Positions 41,791-52,998 of a stretch of 64,000 nt of DNA are shown here, in pieces; the stretch's first letter is position 1, and each line of letters starts with the position of its first letter. The DNA comes from Amblyornis subalaris (taxonomy: Eukaryota; Chordata; Aves; Passeriformes; Ptilonorhynchidae). The stretch covers positions 7,095,254 to 7,159,253 of the forward strand of contig JACAXG010000024.1 of the NCBI GenBank assembly GCA_018881555.1. The letters are read 5' to 3'. The notes below the pieces were generated by a model. That model did no database searches and was not told where the DNA came from. It worked only from the letters and a program-made list of their open reading frames with translations. A program made the position numbers and the translations under genes.

Positions 41791-44700
41791 CTAGAGCAGT
41801 TGAGTGCTAACAGTTAGGACATCAATGAGGAAGAAATTAAAGATTTATCTACAAAATCTGGGCAAATAATACAGTCTTTGGTCACAGGATCATGTTACTG
41901 CTGTGCTTGCACAGGATTAGGACGTGCACGTCCAGACTCTGCATGTGGTACACAGACATACTTTCATTCACTTTTGTATGGAATGATACAATTAGCTTCC
42001 TTGTGTTTAACACTGGGAAAACGGAATTTCTTCAGCTATCAGCATCTTTTGGAAATTTCTGTTCTGTTTTAAGGTGTTGGTAGCAGGCATAATGTCTTCA
42101 GGCACTGAGGCTCTATAACCAACACCTGGGAAGAGCAAAGGAAGAGCCTGTCCCCAGAGCGACTCTCCCGGCTGGTGCAGTGGAACAGGACCTCAGGAGA
42201 CTCAGAGGTGAGCAAGTTGTGCATCACAGGCATCACAATGAAGTTCTACCTAAAGCCAGCCAACTGTGTACCATGTCAGAGTAGGCTCTTATGGCATCTG
42301 CCTGCTGTAGGACACCATTCCAGATACNGGTCTTTGTAAGGGACACACAAGCATTTGTAGGTTGAGTTTTTTCCTTCTTAGCCAGCTCCCTTTTCTAGTT
42401 CTAATTGCTCATTAACTGCACTAGCACAGGACAAGCATCATTTGAGAAATAGCTGAACTTGCACTGAAGAAAAACATTTGATGTACATACAGTCCCACAA
42501 GAAGGTCCTGTCTCCTGGCTTACTCATTTCTCAATGGTTATGTGCAGAAAAATGCAAAAGCATTCAGTAAACAACACTTCCTCCTTAATTTTCCCAGCTA
42601 TTAGGAACTCAAAAAGAAGAGTCAGAGATTGAAAGGCAAAGAAATTGAACTATCAAATCAAGACAGTCACTCCATGCAGGTTTCAGGCATGCCAATGGAA
42701 TAAATTAATGGAAGTGCTGGAACTGTCCCTGTATTGTATAACACCCGTTCATCAGCCACAGTCATGTGGTTACGTGTTTGTGCCATCTAAAGAAACGCAT
42801 CCTCGCCTTGCAAGGCACTGTGTTCACTTGTCTCTTATCAGACATCAGAAGAGGTGTGGCTGACACAGCACACAGCATTTGAATTATCTAAGAATCTAAT
42901 TATTTTTTCCACTCTCTGTCAGCCAAATCTTGGGAGAAACCTCAGGAAATAAAATAGGTCAGGGCACTTTATGCCAATTAAATAGTATCACAGCCCAAGA
43001 GGAGAGTCAAGGATAGGAAAATCCCCAGGAATTTTCCCAAACAAAATTCACTTCATAACCTGAAGAACATTCTTCTCATAAATTTCAGATGGTCAGGTTA
43101 CCTCTGCTAACGAAACATCACAAGATCAAGAAACGGAGCAGGTCGTCTGATTCATATGAGAGATTTTCTCAACAGTTATTTTTCCACTTGTCAGAGGCAT
43201 CTGTACAGAGTCAAGCACCAAAGTATGAAAGTCCTAAATGAAAATGGAAAAACACAGTAGTCCTGGTCAGCTCAAAGGTCTAAGCTAATACCACATTTCC
43301 AGCAACACCCAAGAGGAAATGCTGAGGGTAAGAGCACAAGGGATAAACTATCCCTTGCACACACACCCAGAAATCCACAGGTTAGGGGCTTCCTGAGCCA
43401 AGGGCCACAGCTGTTATCTTTGCAGTGAATGGTCTCAGATAGATCCAGCTAGTATGAGCTGCCTTCTGAAACCCACTGCCTGCTTGGCCCTACATTGTAC
43501 CTGCTGCCAGCAAGTCTGGTAACCTCACTGAATGTTGTGTGAAAACATACTTGCCCCTCTTCCAAACTGCTAGGTGCTGATCCTCCCTCTTCCCATACAA
43601 TGAGAAATAACCCTTCCCAATTGAGCTTCTCCCTGCCTCTGCCTCTCAGGATGTTCTAAAGCAAACTTTTATGATTTCCACAAGAGTCTGCAATGGACCC
43701 AGCTGCTCGTCATTGCTGCCACAGCAAACTCCTTGTCCTCACTTCCTAATTACTTTGCTTTCAATCCCACTCTACTTCTCTGCTTCCTGTTTTCCTTCCT
43801 ACAATAACCTCCAATCCCATATCTTAGAGTAGGTGTATAGGAATATAGATATCAGATCTTTCTTTGGTTTAAACAGNTCCCTATCTACACGTGTGGAGAG
43901 CCTTCCCATGTTTCACCTCTCAGCAGTGCTGAATACCTTTAAATTTCCTTGTGTCTGGCTGTGAGGGTGAATGGGCTGAGAGCAGCATAGCCTGGGAACT
44001 TTGCAGGAAATCAAGACAGAAGCTCTAACCCTGAAGCGCAGGACTGGACCTGGACTCTTACCACCACCACGCATCTACAAAAACCTGCAGGTGACCAGTG
44101 TGCTGGGACTTTAAAAACGATGGTAAGTTTTCTCAGAAAATCCACAGGGACAAATTCTGAACAAAAAATGTCTATTTTTCAAGTATATGTACTTAATTTA
44201 TTTCCAGAAGCACAGATACCAACCAAATCATTCATTTTCCTTTTTTAGTATGTAATTTGATAAAAAATATTTTGAGGACCAGTCAATTAAAAGTGGCTCT
44301 GTTTCTCAGGTGTTATATGGAAAGCAACCCAAAAANAGAACTTCCTCCATCTCCAAAAGCTATCATTCAAACCAACTCTACTAATTAATTTCCTTAATTT
44401 ATTTTGGGGTTTGCTGTTTTCTCCTCTTTAGAAGACGAAAATTTATATAAGCATAGGCTCACCATAATGCTTAAACTTAAACATGTTCTAAACCCAAGCC
44501 TCACTCCTGGCCAGCCATTCATTGTCCTTTGTAAGCAAATCATGGAAGGGGCTATCTCCATGTCTTCAATCCGAGCTTTCACACCTTCCTCACTGCTGTG
44601 CCAACCATCTGCCACCAACCTGGATCTACCCATGTTTATCTTTTAACTGAGGTTAAGAAAATGACAGAAACTCAGTTGTTACTTAGGAAAAGGCATTTTT

Positions 44701-47149
44701 CCTCTTCTTCAACAAGAAGGGTGAGGCCCACACAGCTGAACAAGTATTTTTCATATGACAGAGTGCTCTGTGGACCACTGATGGGAAACAGGCAGGGAAT
44801 TATGAAACCCCAGTCTAGACTGAAGGAAAACAGACCTATCTTTCATCAGTATTTAAGTTCACCTTATAACTGGACTTGTTGAAGGGATGGTGATATAAGT
44901 ATTCACCTCCTAGGGACATGCAGTAGGATCATGAGGTTCTCACCCCAAGTAGGAAGAGCCAACACAAGTGATGGGATAAGCACAGCATCACCTGCCAAGC
45001 AAACAGTGAGGGGGGACCCAGGCAGGCAGCAAAGGGCCTGAGGAGACCACGCTGGTGGAGCACAGTATTACTGTGCTGCAGCCACAGGCACACGAGACTA
45101 CATGAAGCCACTTGGCTCCCCATCTGTGAAGCAGGGCAGACCTGGTTCCCTCCCTCACAGGGAACCGATAGTGACAACATCATACTAAAACATGGAGCAA
45201 CGGAGACTTTGAGTATCTTAGAAAGTGCACACACACCTCTTTTACAGGATGAAAACTAAAACCTGTTTCTTCAGAGCCTTCTCCTTCCAGGAACTACTGC
45301 CATGAGGTGTTTGGTTTCATTTGGAACCAGGAGGCTGGTTCCACATCTGCGATGGCTTCCCTTCTTGCTTGCAAAGCCAAACCTTCACACCAAACTGGAG
45401 GAATCTCTCTCATGTCAGCTGATTTTCCATTGCTGCAGCCCTTTGCGGCTAAAGCATTAAATGAAAACACAGTAGAGAGGGTAACATGCAGAGGAGAGAA
45501 AAAGATTCTGACTAGCACTGTATTCAAGGCATTATGACTTGACATGTACATCTAAGCCACTCCTTTTAAAAACTGAAATTTTAAGGGATTTGCGGTTTTT
45601 TCTCATTTAAAACAAACTAAGAAACACGAAACTAAAGTGTCTTGAGATCCAGTTACAACTACAATAGCAGAAAATAACTTTAAAGATAAATTCCAAGCAT
45701 AATACTTAGTGCCAAAACACATTCAAATGAGTTGGACCCATTACTGTGCCCCTAGAGCCTGAGCCTGCCGAAGAGACAAGCCAGCTTCTGGTAACAGAGA
45801 ATATTTTCTTCTTTCAGTTTAGTCAATTAGTTCATTACAGTGACTAGTTCACCCAAAGCTGGAAAATGCTTTGGGGTTGCAGAAACAGAAAGCTTGTTTC
45901 CCTCCTCCAGTCAACAAAAATTCAGGGTGAGGGAGCAAAATCTACTAACACTAAATCAACATGACAGAAATCAATCAGGTGATTGAAAAAAATAAAATTC
46001 ATGTGCTTAAGAAAAAAGCTTATTATTTATTACGTACTATTACCTCAATATGTACCAGATACTTCCATTTCGTGTACAATTATGAAACCTTTCTTTCTTT
46101 TTAAGAACTACTCTTAATGCTCAGGGTTTGGATGCAGGAGACTGCACTTGTAATTACATTTCACTGCAAAGCCAATCATAAACAGCATGTAAAATTATAA
46201 AAAAAAAAAATCAATCATCCAGCAAATCAAGTAATTTGTTATTTGCCAAAATAAAAACCTAACTAAATCTTTATGAGGCTATCCAATTACTTAAATAGAT
46301 ATTTGTGGACATTGTATAGATTAGCAAAGATGAAAACTAAATTTAGGTTAAAAGCCATTTTTAGCTGCACGTCAATACATTTTAACAGATACCCAACACT
46401 GTGAATCACTCTCTCTTTATGAAAAATAACCAAAGAGTACACATACAAAATAATATCAGAATTGGTTTTGCATAGCCATTCTTCTGTTTGCCATTTAAAT
46501 GACAGTATTTCTCAGCAAGTGAGACAGTTCAGTGACTGACTGCAACATTTGGCCAGGCAGTGAAAGCAGCAGCTCTGATGCCCATAGCTACAAGCTCCAG
46601 CTGGGACCCCATTTGTCACACACGTGAAAAGGAGCTAATGCTTCAGGAACACATTTCACATGGGTGATAACGGGAACTGGGAGACCTTTGGAAAAGCACA
46701 GGTAACCCACATGTGGCTCCTAGAAGCAAACAATGTCTCTTCCCCACAACCAGAAAACTTCTCTTTTTCAAATGCTGACCTGTAATTCCTATTCTGTGTC
46801 TTCCCTGAAGGTTTTCCACCAATCTCCTGCTAGTGCAAGCAAACTTGACTTCACAAGTCTCTGAGTCAGAGACACAAATTCTTTCTTAGCTCTCTTCCCA
46901 CAAAAATTAACTAGCCGACTTGAAATCAAGACTACTGGGACTGAGACTTAGGAAAAAATCCAGAGGAGATGAGCACTTAACATCATCGTTCCAGCATGCA
47001 AAATTTTACATGTAAGCATCTGAATTCCTACACATCATCAGAGCAAGCCTGTGACCTGATCCCCAAGAGAAGTCTCTGTTTCGGGAAAGGCCTAGCACAC
47101 AGCAAAAACAAACTTTCCCCTGGCGAATTATAGGGAGGTTCCCCCCCAT

Positions 47150-47508
47150 ACAGGCTGTTAGTCTTAGTATCTTCCTTATATTCATCTATCCTCTTTTTTT
47201 AAATCCATTTGTACTTCTAGCCTCCACATCATCCTACAGCAGTGAGTTCCACAACTCCACAGATGGAAGAAGTTTTAATCTTTCTGGCCAGTAATTTCAT
47301 TGCCTGCTCTAGTTTTGAACTATCAGGAATTGCTCTCCATACAACACTACTGTGCAATTTTACAGTTTTCTATTATACCCCCTCAGCAGTCTCCTTTCCA
47401 AGCCAAAAAGTCCTAGGCAGTGTAGCTTCCCTTCCTATGGAAGTTTCCCCAGGCAACTTCACTGCTCACTTCTGTATCTTTTTCAGTAATCAGAAAGACA
47501 CACTGTAA
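47150..47508 (-). mobile_element. Ancient CR1/L3-type LINE fragment
   Basis: The order ATCCATTTGTACTTCTAGCC, TCCACATCATCCTACAGCAG, TGAGTTCCACAACT, AGAAGTTTTAATCTTTCTGG, ATTATACCCCCTCAGCAGTC, CTTTCCAAGCCAAAAAGTCC and TATGGAAG follows a known old CR1 family in amniotes. In that family the equivalent parts read CCATTTATACTTTTGGCC, TGAGTTCCACA, GAAGTACTTCC, ATCATATCCCCC and TTTCCAAGCTGAAAAGTCCC. The 3' end of the element is at the left. It is highly diverged and non-coding. Confidence 0.7.
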
Positions 47509-49400
47509 TCAGAACTGATACACAGCACAGTTTCAAACAGGCAATATACAGATAATTTCTATTTTACTCCCTGTTGCTTTCCCACTATGGTTTTATTTGC
47601 GTATTTCACCCCAAATTGAAAACTGAGCTCAGCTTTCTCTTTCATTCACTAACCAAACCGTTTCCTAAAATACAATCCTAGGTGTCAAACCTAGGAGGTC
47701 TATCAGCAAGCAGTACTGAACAGCTCAAAGAGACCTCACTGTTTGTCTTAAGCAGAAGAGCCCTACGGGTGCCCTACTCAAAACTACCAAGGAAAAAACC
47801 TCCAAACCCTGCACTTTCTGCCCACTTCTCCAAGCCTGCAGCCACTGCCTGTCAACATGGTTCACTTGGCTGTGCTAATTGGCTCTGCACACACTATTAA
47901 TTCACTCTCTCCTACTTTGAGGTTGTAATTTGTCCCCATTGGGAGGTAATAGAAGCCAGCACACGGTCAGTCATGGCTGGCTCTGATGACTCAGCTGGTG
48001 TGAGGTAGTTTGCTAGGACACGATCTCCAGTGTATTTGAGCCCAGTGTTTACTGTGTGATGTGTGATACATATCTCAAGCCACATGCCATGAAATATTTT
48101 ACATCCCATAACCTTCTTCTGGGAGCTGCTCCCACAGTCTTCCCTGAGTCCTCTTCCAAAGAGCGCATTTGATCAAGCCATAAGACAGTGACACAAACAC
48201 TCAGTCCGCCAACTGAGAAATATCTTTTACACGCATCAGCACTCCCATTCCGCAACTTGGTGCCCTTCCTAGCACCCTTGGCAGCATCCTCATCCCTCTG
48301 TGAAAACAATCCAGCCCCTCCTTTCCTCACTCTCCAGGACATGGCCGGTCTGTCACTCAGGTGTGCATCCAGCATGGCATGAGAATCCATGCCAGTTGGG
48401 CATCCAGCACCTACACGTGCCTCCACCAGGCGGCCCGACCCAGCAGTGGTGCTCTCAACTGCAGGGAGCTGTTCCTCTGGCACTGCAATGATACTGCTGG
48501 GATCAGAGCCACTAGAGGAGAAGGGCAGTGGCACAGGTGACAACGGCCCATCAGCACTAACTCTTTTGCTTTGCAGGCTTCAAGTTGCAGCCAGTCTTTT
48601 CCAGTGGTGCCCANTGGAAATATCGAAGCAGCTTCTCACAGATGTGGCAGGGAGGACCCATCTACCAAGAAACGTTTTTTCCAGTAGTCTCCAGTGACAA
48701 GCGGTACTGAAAGCCTCAGCCCAGAATCTGAAGTTCCTCACGCCCTACCACCTCACAGCTCAACTCCTGGCCAGGTCTGAGAATGCTTGGCTTTGTCTAT
48801 GTTTTAAAGCACAAGGCAAGTAGAAAGATGAAAACTAGCCATTCAAGAGGGAACACAGTAAAACAACTATCTCCAGTCCTAATCCATCAGGAGAAAAAAG
48901 GATTAGTTACGTCACAGAGAGGGGAAATCCCAACACAGACCTCCTACCAAGGAGGAAGGAGCTCCCCAATATCGCTGTAATGCTAGTCTCATCCCCTTTG
49001 ACCTCCAAAAACATCAGCAGAGCTTCACAGTGCTCCATCAACGATGGAAACTACCTTTATGTGAAATCCTTTGTAAGAAAAAAAGGAGAAAGATAAAACG
49101 AAAACGTGTTTCACAGCTACAGAATGCCTTGTTGTGGCCCTACTATCTGGATAAATCTGTCTCTGAATTCTAGTACTGCTATCTCTGACATCCTTATTAG
49201 ACGTTTAATTTATCTGGTAGAACTCCAAGCTCCTAGATTTCCACAGAATCCCATACCATGTAGAAAACATTCCTAGTTTCTGTTAACAGATGTTTTGAAG
49301 GATCCCACTAAAGACATAATGAAAAAAAATCACTTCAGCTGTATTCAGTTGAAATTCAAACCATATAAAGAATCTCGCTCTCTGCTGCATTTCATCAGTT

Positions 49401-49439
49401 TTAAGGATACTTAAAGGATACTTTTAAGGATACTTTCAT
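49401..49439. repeat. 12-14-bp imperfect tandem repeat, three copies
   Basis: AAGGATACTT is repeated three times with T/A-rich joints of slightly different length, suggesting slippage. Confidence 0.8.
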
Positions 49440-51154
49440 CCTTACTGGATGCCAGCTGGTTTCCTCCAGATTAAACTCCCAAAACAAATAATTTACATTT
49501 CTTGACCAGATCCTAGATGAGCTAGCTAGAAATAGCCCAAAACAAAACCTACAACAAAAGCTGACAAAAAAGGCAAAAGACTCCAAGAAACCACATATTG
49601 TTCCTACTCATTATCACATTTAATTTTATTTTTAAATTAAACATCCAAACTCTGGATATAAGGCATCTGTTAATAGTGAAACACGTAAAGTCCAGCTGTC
49701 ACAAAGTACTTTTGTGAAGTTGTACTAACACTTATCTCTTGCAGTTACATCCAATGCTAATCTTGGCATTAAACACATCTTTAAAATTATTTACAACACT
49801 ATTTATTTCCCTGTGCATACATTTCATAGAACACCAACATACACACTGCAGTGAGAATCTCTCTTTCATGCCCTTTTTCTCTCCAGACTGTCTTAACCAA
49901 GACAGTCTTCGCAAACTATACAAGAACAACACGGAAGCAAAGACACTGCCTGTGGCTTAACAAGGAATAACCTTTGGAAAATAATTTAGATGAAGAATCA
50001 TTTATAGCTTTCCTTAATTGCTATACCCAGTTCACTTTGGAGCTCAGTAGCATTACAAGAGATGAGCAATACCATCTATCAGTGAAAAGCTTAACTCTTT
50101 CCAAAATTCTTTATTTACTGCTGCTCCAGGACATTCCACAAACAAGTTTAACTTTGGCTGGAGTTTTCTGCATTTATCTTCCTGCCAGCAGTGGCATTTT
50201 TTGGGGAAAAAAAAAGGTCACTATAATCTAGGCTTGAGTTCCATATGTTACTAAAGAAGTAGATGAAGAGAGTAGTTCTCTGTGCTTCAACAAAACACTG
50301 CCTGAAGACAACTCAGCAACATCAGAACCAGTATGGTTAAATTTGGCTTAGGCTATGGGCCTAAAAAATAACCCACCCTAGCAGAAATCAATTGCCACAA
50401 CTCCGCTGTTAAAGGCANGGAAGCTTTGATGGCCTGTCTGGTCTTTCTGCTCAGGCTGAACACGAGCACATATCTGGGCTTGGTTTGGCTTCTTCACAAT
50501 TGCCTAGAGGAACATCCCACCTATGGGCTGTTCTTGGCAGCCTCCTTCCCTCAGGAGGCACAGGGACACATTACAACCTAAAAATTAATTGTTGTGACAA
50601 TGCTAGCAGCTGATCACCATCCACTATCTTCATCAAGGGGTCCTCCCTTGCCAGGGAAAGAATAACACCTGGAACAACCGTGTATGCAGCCTGCTCTGCA
50701 TTCAGCTTCAGGGTGCACTGGGGAGGGTGGTGGTCAGGGGAAGGTGGCAGGGATAGCTCTGGCAGCCACATCTGGCTGCCATCCCTCCCAGGTGCTCCAG
50801 CCCTGGGCCAGGGGCAGGATTGTGGCAGAACAGCTATGCCTGCAACACGTGCCTGCCTCTCCCAAAGCCACCTTCCATGTAGGCTGCGGGCACAGAAACA
50901 CCACCCTGCCCACGTGTGGCTGATCCAGACATCAGGACACACTGAAGCTGTAAGATCTCTCTCTGACTGCTCAGCAGAGGTGGGTGGCCCACACCAAAAA
51001 AGCCAACAGCCAAACAACCAGCAGCACTCCTCTCGCCTCAAAACACTGTGTGGACTAAAAGCTGGGTACAAATCAAATCATTGTCCCTGATTTCTGTAAT
51101 AAACACTGTTTGTTTCCATGCTGAATTACGAATTCTTAGCCTTGCCACTGCCCT

Positions 51155-51220
51155 CCATAGGTGAGTTCATTATTATTTTATGCTTGTTTCACAGATAGGG
51201 GAAGCAAAGGCCGAAGTGAT
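51155..51220 (+). repeat. MIR/L2-like relic
   Basis: CATTATTATTTTATGCTTGT followed by TTCACAGATAGGGGAAGCAA resembles the MIR stretch TTATTATTATCCCCATTTTACAGATGAGGAAAC. Confidence 0.45.
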
Positions 51221-51583
51221 CATTTTCAGAAGCACTGGCTTTTGAGTTGTTGGTGCTCTGGGGATGCCAGCTGAAGGCAATGAACTACAAAAACTCCAAA
51301 ACAAACACATGCAGAAAAAAACCAAAACCAAATTAGCCAATTTTTGGATTGTACGTCAGAACTACATTACTGGGCAAAACCACAGGTTGCCTTAGCTCTC
51401 CCTTTCCCACAGTAAGCAGGTTATTAGAAAAACTTTTGTCAGAAGAATTCAGAACACAAGCACTCAAGGACCCAGATAACTTTTCTAAAAGAGAGAAACA
51501 TCGCTTCTGTGTCACTCTAAAAGACTTCATCTCCCTCTTATCATCATTTCTATCAGCAGAGTACCGCTTAGTCGCCTCTCTCC

Positions 51584-51655
51584 AAAAGGCACTTTGGGAT
51601 GCAGGCTGTAATATGCATATAAATTATCATTAAAGTATCCTCTGTTTCATTGGGG
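51584..51655 (+). repeat. L2/MIR-type 3' tail-like fragment
   Basis: AAAAGGCACTTTGGGATGCA, then ATATGCATATAAATTATCAT resembles the tail block AAGCGCTTTGAGAT-(N)-TATATAAATGCAAATTATTATTA. It abuts a TAAT-rich block to its right. Confidence 0.35.
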
Positions 51656-51835
51656 CATTTCAGATTCAAGATGCTGTTTTAATGGGTTGCCTCCCAGGAA
51701 ACCGACTTCACCTGTAATGACACAGTAAATACTAATGACCAGTGTTTAATTAGGGCAGTGCTAGTAAAATTTTGCTTCAGAGGGATTCAATTTACCTGGT
51801 GCCAAGGAGTTAAGTGATTAATCAGGTGTTAAACA
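51655..51835. promoter_or_regulatory. Candidate conserved non-coding element
   Basis: Contains TTTTAATGGG, CTGTAATGAC, ACTAATGACC, TTTAATTAGGGC, AAGTGATTAATCAGG and an E-box-like CACCTG. It lies in intron 1 directly after an L2/MIR-like tail. Conservation not tested. Confidence 0.25.
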
Positions 51836-51875
51836 GTATGTACTTCCAAACACTGGTCTTCTACCATTCAATCCT

Positions 51876-51912
51876 ACACCCACTGAACTTAATGAGAGTT
51901 TTGTCATTGACA
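51876..51912. repeat. Palindrome-bearing dispersed repeat relic, copy 4
   Basis: ACCCACTGAACTTAATGAGA then GTTTTGTCATTGACACT. It shares the CCCACTGA-CTTAATG(G)GAGTTTTG-CATTGAC order with the family. Confidence 0.4.
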
Positions 51913-52917
51913 CTAACAGAACGATCCTCCTCCTAGGACAAAAGTTAACTAGTAAACATTAAGGAACATACTCTGCACTAACAGATACTCAGCCTTGCCT
52001 AAGGGTAACAGGATTCTGGCTGTGTGGTGCTGAACAGTCCCTCAGCATGGTAAGCCTTCATGGGGAGAGGGCTCTTTCCAAAAACAGCATCAATGAAGTA
52101 TTAGGAGACATAACCCACCATCCAAAAACTAAGTAAATCTGGGGAAGCTAGTTAAGACTGAAAGCTCAAACGCTGTGCTGATTCTCTGCCCTTCAGCTTT
52201 TTTTTCCCCTCTTCCTTTTTTAAACGATTACAAAGTACATCCTCCAACCCAAAATGAGCACCATGAGACAAAGTCCTTGAGTTACAGGATTCTGTGCTGA
52301 CTCCTGCAGCCACCACAACGAGCTCAACACAGGAGAGAGCATCTATATCCACCACCGTGCACCTACATAAAACTTCCACTGAAACCAGCTATGAAACCTA
52401 ACTCGCAGTGAGGCTCTGTGCCTTCAGTGCTGCCCACAGAAAGCACTCTCGGCTCAAGCATCAGCCAGGTGCACACAAGGCACCCTGGGCTCAGAGAGGC
52501 CCTGGTCTGCAAGACCTGAAGCAGCTGACCTCTCCCCATATCCCAAGTTTTAGTTCCCCCACAACTCCACACTTGTGCCAGCACAATTGTTTGTATGGTT
52601 GCATGGTCGGTCAGACTAAGCAACTGAAAGTGCCATATTTACAAAAAATAAAATAAATAAAACTGTGCCATTCAGAAACCTTCCATTTGCCTGCTGAATT
52701 TTGAGTCTCCATATGACACCATAGTGATAGTCTCAAGGTATGATAATTTCAGGCAAAAAAATACGGAGATCCTGACAAGCTCCAGGTGAAGTTTTGAACA
52801 GAACTTATCCCGTGGACCTTAACCGATCTCAAAATTCATCACCTGTGTCTAAACTGCTAGTCCTGTCTACCTTTGAGCTTTTGCTCTGTGTAAGCCTCTG
52901 CCAAGATGTTTACATTC

Positions 52918-52998
52918 TCCTGGTGCCTCAGTTCTCCCATCTGTGGGAGGAGAGGTGAGGCCGTAAGGATCACTTGCCAACACTGTAATGAGTGCCAA
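52918..52998 (-). repeat. MIR-like SINE relic
   Basis: TGGTGCCTCAGTTCTCCCAT followed by CTGTGGGAGGAG matches the reversed MIR core TGCCTCAGTTTCCCCATCTGT. The trailing GTGCC block near 52992 is also in order. Confidence 0.55.

Noticed and set aside
48049..48543. 164-codon minus-strand frame in intron 1
   Set aside because: No recognisable domain, no splice context, and open frames exist on the other strand over the same bases.
50571..51090. Overlapping 166- and 136-codon frames on opposite strands
   Set aside because: A locally GC-richer stretch keeps several frames open at once. Neither shows a domain or codon pattern of a real gene.
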